Positions 8,463 to 15,791 of a DNA stretch of 64,000 nt are shown piece by piece (the first letter of the stretch is position 1; each line of letters begins with the position of its first letter). Source of the stretch: Sphingomonas adhaesiva (GTDB lineage: Bacteria > Pseudomonadota > Alphaproteobacteria > Sphingomonadales > Sphingomonadaceae); contig NZ_NWVC01000001.1 of NCBI RefSeq assembly GCF_002374855.1, forward strand, positions 124,001 through 188,000, read 5' to 3'. Both the position numbers and the translations under genes were made by a program. The notes beneath the pieces are model-generated. The model was not told where the DNA came from. It did no database searches and saw nothing but the letters and a program-made list of their open reading frames with translations.

Positions 8463-9010
8463 TGTCCGACAACCGCCAGTCCCTTTCCGATCTGGGCGCC
8501 GCGCTGCAGCAGCAGCGCGAGGGCGCGGTCGAGCAGGCCGACGCCTCCGCCGAGGCCTATCTGGCCGGTGAGGTCGAAGCCCCGGTGCAGCGCGCGCCGC
8601 TGCGTCCGCAGGAACTCGACAAGTACGGCCGCGCCTATGCCACCGGCCGCCGCAAGGACGCCGTCGCGCGCGTCTGGCTGAAGCCGGGTTCGGGGAAGAT
8701 CACCATCAACGGCCGCGACCAGGAAATCTATTTCGCGCGTCCGACGCTGCGTCTCGTCATCAACCAGGTGTTCGGCATCACCGAGCGCGAAGGTCAGTAT
8801 GACGTCGTCTGCACCGTCAAGGGCGGCGGCCTGTCGGGTCAGGCCGGCGCGGTGAAGCACGGTATCAGCCAGGCGATCACCAAGTACGAGCCGGCGCTGC
8901 GCGCGCCGGTGAAGGCCGCCGGGTTCCTGACCCGCGACAGCCGCGTCGTCGAGCGCAAGAAGTACGGCCGCGCGAAGGCGCGTCGCAGCTTCCAGTTCTC
9001 GAAGCGCTAA
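8462..9010 (+). CDS. rpsI: 30S ribosomal protein S9
   Basis: S9 sits in the small-subunit head, with its basic tail reaching the P-site tRNA. The conserved domain occupies residues 50-182 ([18 protein letters not shown], then [12 protein letters not shown]) and ends in the expected basic tail terminating SFQFSKR. Residues 1-50 are an acidic/Gln-rich extension that E. coli S9 lacks but many alphaproteobacterial S9 proteins have. It forms the usual L13-S9 operon with rplM, followed by two hairpins. Confidence 0.97.
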   Translation: MSDNRQSLSDLGAALQQQREGAVEQADASAEAYLAGEVEAPVQRAPLRPQELDKYGRAYATGRRKDAVARVWLKPGSGKITINGRDQEIYFARPTLRLVINQVFGITEREGQYDVVCTVKGGGLSGQAGAVKHGISQAITKYEPALRAPVKAAGFLTRDSRVVERKKYGRAKARRSFQFSKR

Positions 9011-9018
9011 GCTCTCCC

Positions 9019-9083
9019 CGGATCGCCATGCGATCCGGCAGGATGGGAAACGAAGGGGCGATCCGGCGACGGGTCGCCCCTTT
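9019..9083 (+). terminator. Tandem hairpins ending the rplM-rpsI operon
   Basis: A first stem-loop (9019-9026 with 9030-9037) is followed by a second with a 9-base stem (9053-9061 with 9074-9082), ending in TTT. The second is a good intrinsic terminator; the first may protect the mRNA end. Confidence 0.75.
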
Positions 9084-9233
9084 CGCGTGATGTGTCAGTC
9101 GCGCGTCGTTTCGGTGACGGCGCCGGTAACCCAATCGTCGTCACGGTGACATGAAAACCGGCGACAGCATCCTTACGACGTCGGGTCGCGAACCGGCCCC
9201 GCGCGCAGACTAGCGTAAGGTTGAGCGGCTGAC

Positions 9234-9881
9234 ATGACAGCGACGATGACGACGGCGGGCGTGGCCCAGGCCTATGACCGGTGGGCCCCGATTTACGACC
9301 TGGTGTTCGGGCCGGTGTTCCGCCAGGGGCGGGCGAGCGCGATCCGCGCCGCCGACCGGATCGGCGGACGTATCCTGGAAGTGGGCGTGGGCACGGGCAT
9401 CTCGCTGCCCGGCTATGCCGCGGGCAGCCGGGTGACCGGTGTCGATATCTCCGAGGACATGCTGGACAAGGCGCGCGACCGCGTCGCGCGGCTGGGCCTG
9501 CGCAACATCGACGCGATCCGCGTCGGCGATGCCGAGGCGCTCGACTTCGCCGACCAGAGCTTCGACGTGGTGGTCGCGCAATATGTCGTCAGCGCGGTCG
9601 CCAATCCCGCGCGCGCGCTGGACGAATTCGCGCGCGTGTGCCGCCCGGGCGGGGAGATCATCATCACCACCCGGGTCGGCGCCGAACAGGGCGTGCGCGG
9701 CGCGATCGAGAAGACGTTGATGCCGATCACCAGCCGGCTGGGGTTCCGCACCGACTTCCCGTTCGCGCTCTATACCGACTGGATCGCGACGCGCGGTGAC
9801 GTCGAACTGATCGAGAAGCGCGAGATACCGCCGCTGGGGCATTTCTCGCTGGTCCGTATCGCCAAGCGGGAGAATGCATGA
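9234..9881 (+). CDS. pmtA: Phosphatidylethanolamine N-methyltransferase PmtA (SAM-dependent)
   Basis: PmtA methylates phosphatidylethanolamine, up to three times, to give phosphatidylcholine at the membrane surface. The 215-residue product resembles the Rhodobacter/Agrobacterium soluble PmtA group. It has YDRWAPIYDLVFGPVF at the N-terminus, then the SAM motif ILEVGVGTGISLPGY, then VTGVDISEDMLDKAR and the post-I acidic region. The C-terminus carries GHFSLVRIAK. It is coupled (ATGATG overlap) to a membrane protein. A phosphatidylserine decarboxylase gene three genes on would supply its substrate, which supports the call. Confidence 0.85.
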   Translation: MTATMTTAGVAQAYDRWAPIYDLVFGPVFRQGRASAIRAADRIGGRILEVGVGTGISLPGYAAGSRVTGVDISEDMLDKARDRVARLGLRNIDAIRVGDAEALDFADQSFDVVVAQYVVSAVANPARALDEFARVCRPGGEIIITTRVGAEQGVRGAIEKTLMPITSRLGFRTDFPFALYTDWIATRGDVELIEKREIPPLGHFSLVRIAKRENA

Positions 9882-10522
9882 TGCCGGCGATCCGCAAGCT
9901 TCGTTTCGAGGACGAACAGGGAAATCCCGGTTTCCGCGCGCAGCTGGCCGAGCAACGGTGGGACGACCACCGTTTCTATCACCACGATCTGGTCAACCAG
10001 AGCCTGCATTTCGTCAGCGCCTGCACCTTCATGACCGCCTACGCGCTGCTGTTCGTCGACGTCGCGCTGGCCAGCCTGCTGGCGTGGGGCGTGGCGATGA
10101 CCAGCCGGCAGGCCGGGCACTTCTTTTTCGAGCCGAAGGGCTACGATCACGAGAATGACGTGACGAACGAATATAAGGAAGAGGTGAAGGTAGGCTACAA
10201 TCTGATGCGCAAATACGTGCTGATGGGGCTGTGGCTGGCGGTGCCGGCGGTGCTGGCGGCTCAGCCGACGCTGTTCGGCATGCTGGACGAACCGGCGGGG
10301 ACGATGGGCTTCCTGCGCCATGTCGGGTTCGGCTGGCTGTTGCTGGGCGTGGGCGCGATCGTGCTGCGGGTGACGCAATTGTGGATCCAGCGCGATCTGG
10401 AAACCGGGATCGTGTGGGCCACCAAGATCGTCACCGATCCGTTCACCGATTTCCGCCTGTATCGCACGGCGCCGGTCAAGCTGCTGAAGGGCCAGCGATC
10501 GGATCACCACGCCGCGGTGTGA
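9878..10522 (+). CDS. Integral membrane protein, possibly Mpo1-like (DUF962)
   Basis: A 214-residue membrane protein with about four hydrophobic segments. The region around residues 28-85 has the pattern YHHDLVNQSLHF and, one hairpin later, RQAGHFFFEPKG. This resembles the spaced His/Asn and Q-GH-E residues of Mpo1/YGL010w (DUF962) membrane dioxygenases that alpha-oxidise 2-hydroxy fatty acids. That match is from memory of the motif and is not certain. Two ATGs (9878, 9881) overlap the pmtA stop. If the family call is right, it would act on hydroxylated acyl chains, which sphingomonads carry in their glycosphingolipids. Confidence 0.55.
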   Translation: MMPAIRKLRFEDEQGNPGFRAQLAEQRWDDHRFYHHDLVNQSLHFVSACTFMTAYALLFVDVALASLLAWGVAMTSRQAGHFFFEPKGYDHENDVTNEYKEEVKVGYNLMRKYVLMGLWLAVPAVLAAQPTLFGMLDEPAGTMGFLRHVGFGWLLLGVGAIVLRVTQLWIQRDLETGIVWATKIVTDPFTDFRLYRTAPVKLLKGQRSDHHAAV

Positions 10523-10547
10523 GACGGGGCGGGGGTGCGCGACATCG

Positions 10548-10624
10548 CCCCAGCGCGGGCTGGGGCCTCCCGCGGCTCCCGTGCCGCGTGAACGGCGAAA
10601 GATCCCAGCCTTCGCTGGGATGAC
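10548..10624. repeat. Pair of short hairpin repeats between convergent genes
   Basis: Two hairpins lie here: 10548-10554 pairs with 10559-10565, and 10602-10609 pairs with 10614-10621 around a CTTC loop, followed by GAC. The second belongs to the dispersed hairpin family also found at 28492 and 55644-55725. Placed between convergent genes, they could serve as a two-way terminator. Nothing else is seen between 10523 and 10670. Confidence 0.75.
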
Positions 10625-10670
10625 GTTGCGGGTGAGGGTGCGCAAAGGGGCCGAGCGTCTGGCCGAGGCG

Positions 10671-12329
10671 CTATCGCCCCAGCCGGGCGCGCAGCGCCTC
10701 CTTCAGCGCGCGGCGGCGCAGCTGTTTGTCGGTCGTCTCCGGGCCATCCCACCAGCCGTCCGCCTGCATCGCGCGCGCGGCGGCGACGAAGCGGCGCGCG
10801 ATCTCGTCGAACAGCGCCTCGTCGATATCCAGGCTGAAGATCAGCCGCCCGGTGCCGACCCAGCTGAGCGCCAGCCCCTCGGCGCGGAGGTAATATTGCA
10901 GCATCCAGTTGTAGCGCGACGGGCGGGTGTAGAGCACCGTCCAGATCGTCGAGAGATTGGCGACGCCGACCGGCAGTCCGGCGTCGGCGAGCATGACGTT
11001 GAGCCGCGCGGCGCGCGCGTCCCAGCGTTCGTCCACGCCGTCGTACAGCGCGCGGATCTCGGGCGTTTCCAGCCGGCGCAGGAAGGCGTTGGTCGCCGCC
11101 ATGACATAGGCGTGCGAGTTGAACGTGCCGCGCGCGAAGCAGATGTCGATCGGGCGATCGTCGCGCCACCGCTTCATCAGGTCCGCGCGCCCGGTCAGCA
11201 CGCCGATCGGCAGGCCGCCGCCCAGCGTCTTGCCCCAGGTGATCATGTCGGGTTGCAGGCCGAAACGGCGTGCGACGCTGCCCGGCGCCAGGCGGAAGCC
11301 GACGAACACCTCGTCCATGATAAGCATGATGCCGTTGGTGCGGCATACCGCCGCCAGCCGCCGCAGCCAGCCGGCATAGGCCTCCAGATCGGCACCCGCG
11401 CGGCGTCCGCTGTCGACCAGCTGGCTGTCCGACGGGGCGCCGGCATTGGGGTGGAGCGCCTGAAGCGGGTTGACCAGCACGCAGGCGATATCCTTGCGCG
11501 TCGCCAGCACCTCCAGCGTGCGTTCCGACATGTCGGCCAGCGTCAGCGTGTTGTCGGCGGGGACCGGATTGCCGATGCCCGGCTGCACATCGCCCCACCA
11601 GCCGTGATAGGCGCCAGCGAAGCGGACCAGCCGGCGGCGCCCGGTGTGATAGCGCGCCAGCCGCACCGCCTGCATCACCGCTTCCGTACCGGACATGTGG
11701 AACGACACCTCGTCCAGCCCCGACAGGTCGCGCAGGCGCCGGACATTGTCGGCGACGATCGGGTGGAACGCCCCCAGCACGCCGCCCAGCGGCTCGGCGG
11801 TCTCCAGCGCCTCGCGCATCGTCGCCTTGTAGAAATCGTTGCCGAACAGGTTGACGCCATAGGAGCCGGTCAGGTCGATCAGACGGTTGCCGTCCAGGTC
11901 GACCAGCCACGCGCCGTCGGACCGTTCCAGGAACGCGCCGCTGGGCAGCTTGTCGCGGACGACCGCGCTGAACGGGAAGGGGACGCGGTAGCGGCCGGTG
12001 AATTGCAGGTCGGACAGGCCGGCGCGCGTCTCCGCGGTCAGCGCCAGCGTCTGCGGAAACCGCTGCGCGAACAGCGTCGACAGGCGTTGCAGGCCGTCGC
12101 GGCGGCGGGCGGCGACCGCGTCGTCGGCGCCGTCGGCGCGGAAGAAGGATTCCTCCGGGTGGGTGTAGAAGGGGATCTGCCCCGCCACCCGCTTGGCCAT
12201 GCGGACATGCCCGCCCAGCGACGGATGCTTGGCGCGCGACAGGCGCAGGCGCGTGCGCGCCTTGGCGACGGCGACGATCCCGGCGGCGGTACCGGCGGCG
12301 ATGGCGGCGGCAAGCTTGCTGTTCTGCAT
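10671..12329 (-). CDS. Class III PLP-dependent aminotransferase with N-terminal membrane-anchor-like segment
   Basis: The product from ATG 12329 (preceded by a GGAAGG-like site) is 552 residues. About the first 110 residues are unusual: a hydrophobic Ala/Gly helix (KLAAAIAAGTAAGIVAVAKA) then a basic stretch, suggesting membrane association. The rest is a class III aminotransferase fold related to glutamate-1-semialdehyde aminomutase. Recognisable parts are GTEAVMQAVRLARYHTGR, MLIMDEVFVGFR (the Asp that holds the PLP ring nitrogen) and TWGKTLGGGLPIG (the Schiff-base Lys). The substrate is unknown. It is divergent from psd with only 38 bases between starts, so their promoters must overlap. A lipid head-group or acyl-amine role is possible but not shown. 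Confidence 0.75.
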   Translation of the reverse strand: MQNSKLAAAIAAGTAAGIVAVAKARTRLRLSRAKHPSLGGHVRMAKRVAGQIPFYTHPEESFFRADGADDAVAARRRDGLQRLSTLFAQRFPQTLALTAETRAGLSDLQFTGRYRVPFPFSAVVRDKLPSGAFLERSDGAWLVDLDGNRLIDLTGSYGVNLFGNDFYKATMREALETAEPLGGVLGAFHPIVADNVRRLRDLSGLDEVSFHMSGTEAVMQAVRLARYHTGRRRLVRFAGAYHGWWGDVQPGIGNPVPADNTLTLADMSERTLEVLATRKDIACVLVNPLQALHPNAGAPSDSQLVDSGRRAGADLEAYAGWLRRLAAVCRTNGIMLIMDEVFVGFRLAPGSVARRFGLQPDMITWGKTLGGGLPIGVLTGRADLMKRWRDDRPIDICFARGTFNSHAYVMAATNAFLRRLETPEIRALYDGVDERWDARAARLNVMLADAGLPVGVANLSTIWTVLYTRPSRYNWMLQYYLRAEGLALSWVGTGRLIFSLDIDEALFDEIARRFVAAARAMQADGWWDGPETTDKQLRRRALKEALRARLGR

Positions 12330-12367
12330 GGCGCCTTCCACTCCCTCACGATGACGCAGGTGTGACA

Positions 12368-13249
12368 ATGCGCGGTGCTTTCCTTCGCCTCTTGATGCAG
12401 GAAGACCTGAATTTCCTGCTGACCAACCGTATTCCGCGGCGGCTGGCGACGCGGATCGTCGGGCGGATCGCGGCGATCGAGCATCCTTTGATCGCGCGGC
12501 CGGCGGTGGCGGCGTGGCGGTTCTTTTCCGACGTCGACCTGTCGGATGCGGAAACGACCCGCTTCGCCAGCCTGCGCGACGGCTTCGTCCGGCGGCTGCG
12601 CCCCGGTGCGCGCGCGTTCGATGCCGATCCGGCGGTGATCGCCAGCCCGTGCGATGCGATCGTCGGCGCGCATGGGCGGATCGAGGGCGACCGCGTCTAT
12701 CAGGTGAAGGGCTTTCCCTATCGCCTGGGCGATTTGATCCCCGATCCGGCGCTGGTCGAGCGGTATCGCGACGGGTCGTTCGTCACGCTGCGGCTGACCG
12801 CGGCGATGTACCACCGCTTCCACGCGCCCGCGGACCTGACGGTGGAGGGGGTGACGTATCTGTCGGGCGACTGCTGGAACGTGAACCCGATCGCGCTCAA
12901 GCGGGTCGAGCGATTGTTCTGCCGCAACGAACGTGCGGTGATCGAAACGCGGCTGGACGCGGGCGGCACGCCGATGCTGCTGGTGCCGGTCGCCGCGATC
13001 TTGGTAGCGAGCATCCGGCTGTCGTTCATGGACACCCGACGGACACTGCGCGAGCAGGGCGGCGCGCGCGTCGCCTGCACGGCGCGCGCCGCCAGGGGGG
13101 ACGAGATGGGCTGGTTCGAGCATGGCTCCACCATCATCGTGTTCGTGTCGCGCGGCGTGACGCTCGACCCCGCGCTGGTCGAGGGCGCGCCGATCCGCGC
13201 CGGCATGGCGCTGGCGCGGGTCAGCGGCGCAGCGGGCGACGCTGGCTGA
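12368..13249 (+). CDS. psd: Phosphatidylserine decarboxylase proenzyme
   Basis: Psd converts phosphatidylserine to phosphatidylethanolamine using a pyruvoyl group made by self-cleavage. The 293-residue product matches the longer E. coli-type enzyme. The self-processing triad can be placed: Asp in SPCDAIVGAHG, His in MYHRFHAP, and the cleavage Ser in EHGSTIIVF (LGST in most relatives; here the Leu position is His). A GTG at 12362, two codons upstream, is an alternative start. Its last 29 bases overlap the end of the convergent GH43-like gene. With pmtA nearby it would feed phosphatidylcholine synthesis. Confidence 0.88.
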   Translation: MRGAFLRLLMQEDLNFLLTNRIPRRLATRIVGRIAAIEHPLIARPAVAAWRFFSDVDLSDAETTRFASLRDGFVRRLRPGARAFDADPAVIASPCDAIVGAHGRIEGDRVYQVKGFPYRLGDLIPDPALVERYRDGSFVTLRLTAAMYHRFHAPADLTVEGVTYLSGDCWNVNPIALKRVERLFCRNERAVIETRLDAGGTPMLLVPVAAILVASIRLSFMDTRRTLREQGGARVACTARAARGDEMGWFEHGSTIIVFVSRGVTLDPALVEGAPIRAGMALARVSGAAGDAG

Positions 13250-15053
13250 GCGGAGAGACGCCGCTGTCGTTGAACGCCTCCACCGCGACGACATAATCCT
13301 GCCCGACGTCGAGCGCGCGCAGGTCGAGATACGCGCGGCCGTTGTCGCTTTTTAACGTATCGGCGAAGACCTGATAGGTCAGCGCGAGGCGATCGGGGCG
13401 GATACCCCAGCGGACATTGTAGCCGGTCGCCCCCTTCACCGGCGCCCAGGCGATACGCGCGTTGCGGGTATCGCGATCGCGCGTCGCGGTGACGCTGGCG
13501 GGGCGGGCGGGCGCCGTGCCGCCGCCGTTGCCGAATATGCGAATGTCGCTGATCGCCAGATGGGCGGCGCCGACATGGCCGTGGACGTAGCGCACATAGC
13601 GCAGGCGGGCAGGGCGCGGCAGTTCGAAATAGGCGTTGGGCCGGTCGCGCCGGCCTGCGCCGTGATCGGTCTGCGCGATCGTTTCCCATTGCGTGCCGTC
13701 CCGCGAGCCTTGCAACCGGAATTCGGTGTAGATGTCGTCCGCGTCGCCGAACCGGCCGGACTTGTAGTCGGCAAAGTTCACCTGTACCGCGCGCGCGGTC
13801 TTGATGGTGCCCAGGTCGAGCGTCAGCGTCTCGCCCGCGCGGTTGGCGCCGGCCAGCCAGAAGGTGCGCGGGTTCTCGTCGGTGACGTCGGCGGCGGGAT
13901 GCTCCCCTTGGGTGGACGAGGCGATGGCGCTCGCGCGGTAGGACAGCAGCATCCAGCCGGTGAACAGCGATTCCGGATCGCCGACCGGGCCATCCGGCAT
14001 CCGGTGCGGAAAGTCGCCGAAGCGGGTTGAGACCGACATCTGCCCGTCCGCGGCGAACGCCGCCGGCCACAGGCCGACGCGCCGTTCGAACGTCCAGTTA
14101 TAGCCGATCCATGGCGTGCCGGTGTTCCACCAATTGCCATAGGCGTCCTGGAAGGTGGAGCCGTGCCCCGCGCCCTGTACGAACCCGCCGGGCTTGTACC
14201 CGACCGGGTTGTAGGGGGCGTAGGTGAACGGCCCCATCGCCTTGTCCGACACGTACACGCCGGTGGCGTAAACGTTATATTCCGTCCCCGGCGCGCCATA
14301 TTGCAGGTAATAGCGCCCGCCGACCTTGTTGACCCACGCCCCTTCCATGAACGGCTTGATCGGCGTGCCGTCGGGCAGCCCGCCGCTGTGATCCTGACCG
14401 AAGCGTTCCCAGCCGTGCACGTCGGGGTGGAGCGACAGCAGCGGCGCGGCCGGCGCGTCATAGGTCATCCGCCCGTCGGCGAAGGTCACCGGCGCGCCGT
14501 ACAGCGGGAAGACGTTCGAGGAATTCCAGTAGAGATACCAGCGCCGGTCGTCGTCCTGGAACAGCGCGGGATCCCATGGCCCGGGCGGGATCTGACCCGG
14601 CCTGATCGTATCCTCCAGCCCCGATTTCACCGCCCCGGGCAGCACCGGCATCCGGCGCACGAAGAAATCGAGCTTCCCGCTGGCCGGGTCGCTGGTCGAC
14701 AGGATCGTCCCCTGATCGGTCATCGACGGCATGATGAGCAGCCGCTCGCCATCCGAGGTGACCGCGGGCGCGACGATGCTGTTCATCGGCCAGCGACTGG
14801 GCGTGACGAAGAGCCAGCTCACCAGATCGTCGGAGCGCCAATAGCCGTCCGCCAGCGTCAGGCAGAGGTAATAGGCGCCCTTGAACCGGACGATCACCGG
14901 GTCGGCGCCGGTGCGATAGGAGATGCCCTCGTTCGTCTGTTCGAAATTGTAGCGGTAATCGACGTCGATCGGGTTGGCGTAGGTCTTGGCGAGGACGGGG
15001 GTGGGGGCGGCAACGAGTGCCGCCATCGCGGTCGCTGGCAGGAAGCGGTACAT
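13221..15053 (-). CDS. Secreted GH43-like glycosidase with F5/8 type C and fibronectin III domains
   Basis: A 610-residue exported protein with a signal peptide ending VLAK. Residues 30-330 have the beta-propeller repeats of clan GH-F/GH43 enzymes. Candidate catalytic residues are an Asp in TGADPVIVRFKG, a second Asp in WDPALFQDDDRRWY and a Glu in PFMEGAWVNKVGGRYY. Next is a discoidin-like (F5/8 type C, CBM32-like) domain (about 370-500) and a fibronectin III-like domain (about 515-600). It probably hydrolyses or binds an oligosaccharide in the periplasm or at the surface. It is the last gene of the receptor transcript, starting two bases after the DUF6445 stop. Confidence 0.8.
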   Translation of the reverse strand: MYRFLPATAMAALVAAPTPVLAKTYANPIDVDYRYNFEQTNEGISYRTGADPVIVRFKGAYYLCLTLADGYWRSDDLVSWLFVTPSRWPMNSIVAPAVTSDGERLLIMPSMTDQGTILSTSDPASGKLDFFVRRMPVLPGAVKSGLEDTIRPGQIPPGPWDPALFQDDDRRWYLYWNSSNVFPLYGAPVTFADGRMTYDAPAAPLLSLHPDVHGWERFGQDHSGGLPDGTPIKPFMEGAWVNKVGGRYYLQYGAPGTEYNVYATGVYVSDKAMGPFTYAPYNPVGYKPGGFVQGAGHGSTFQDAYGNWWNTGTPWIGYNWTFERRVGLWPAAFAADGQMSVSTRFGDFPHRMPDGPVGDPESLFTGWMLLSYRASAIASSTQGEHPAADVTDENPRTFWLAGANRAGETLTLDLGTIKTARAVQVNFADYKSGRFGDADDIYTEFRLQGSRDGTQWETIAQTDHGAGRRDRPNAYFELPRPARLRYVRYVHGHVGAAHLAISDIRIFGNGGGTAPARPASVTATRDRDTRNARIAWAPVKGATGYNVRWGIRPDRLALTYQVFADTLKSDNGRAYLDLRALDVGQDYVVAVEAFNDSGVSPLSQRRPLRR

Positions 15054-15055
15054 GG

Positions 15056-15733
15056 TCAGTGCCCCTTGACGAACAGATTGGCGGTCAGCCGCCCGCGACG
15101 CGGATCGGGGTCGAGCGGCAGATCGGGCGGAATGATGCCGGAATGGAGCAGCGCGCCCTGATAGATGAGGACGCGGCCGGGCGCCGCGGCGACGCGCCCG
15201 ATCTCCTCGAACGCGGCGTTGCTGCCGTCGATGTAGCCGGCGAGCGTCCCGGATTCGCGCCGTGCCGCCGCGACGAAGGTGGCCAGGGTGGCGGGCGTCA
15301 CCGCCTCGATCCCGGTCGATCGCTGGCGGTAGAAAGCGGTGCCGCTGCCCGCCACCCCGCCGAGGAAGTGCATTACCGCCAGATAGCGCGGATCGGCGGA
15401 ATCGACATGCGGCGCGCGCTGCGCCGGCGCGAGCCGGTCGGGAGCGGTGGTGACGATCGAGAAGCTCGCCTCGATCAGGTCAAAGCCGTCCATGTCGAAC
15501 GCCCCGCCGATATAGGGCGCGCACGCCTCCAGCAGCGCACAGGCATAAGCGAAGGCGCCGGTATCCGCCTCGCGCAGGACGCGGCGGACACCGGGATAAT
15601 TGGGGTTCGGCCCGCGCGGAAAGGGCGCCAGCGCGGCGGCGATATCGACCACGCCGGCAGGGTCGATATCCAGCCCGTCGAGCTGGACGACGCGATGCTC
15701 GCCCCTCCCGAAGCGCAGCAGCTGCGGGACCAT
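15056..15733 (-). CDS. DUF6445 family protein, putative Fe(II)/2-oxoglutarate oxygenase
   Basis: A 225-residue cytoplasmic protein of the kind found beside TonB-dependent receptors and halogenase-like genes in sphingomonads and caulobacters (DUF6445, from memory). Its second half has an HxD pair (APHVDSAD), a distal His (GALLHSG) and a following Arg (RGRLTANLF). This is the order of iron ligands and 2-oxoglutarate anchor in prolyl-hydroxylase-like oxygenases. The ATG at 15733 follows GGAGAG. It lies between the receptor gene and the GH43-like gene. The substrate is unknown; the receptor's cargo or a protein partner are both possible. Confidence 0.72.
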   Translation of the reverse strand: MVPQLLRFGRGEHRVVQLDGLDIDPAGVVDIAAALAPFPRGPNPNYPGVRRVLREADTGAFAYACALLEACAPYIGGAFDMDGFDLIEASFSIVTTAPDRLAPAQRAPHVDSADPRYLAVMHFLGGVAGSGTAFYRQRSTGIEAVTPATLATFVAAARRESGTLAGYIDGSNAAFEEIGRVAAAPGRVLIYQGALLHSGIIPPDLPLDPDPRRGRLTANLFVKGH

Positions 15734-15791
15734 CGCCGCTCTCCCGGTGCAACAGGGGCGGGGCGACCGCCAGGCGATCGCCCCGACCGGA

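Noticed and set aside
13221..13249. Antisense regulation by the 29-base overlap of psd and the GH43-like gene
   Set aside because: Short convergent 3' overlaps are common in compact genomes; no further signal was seen.
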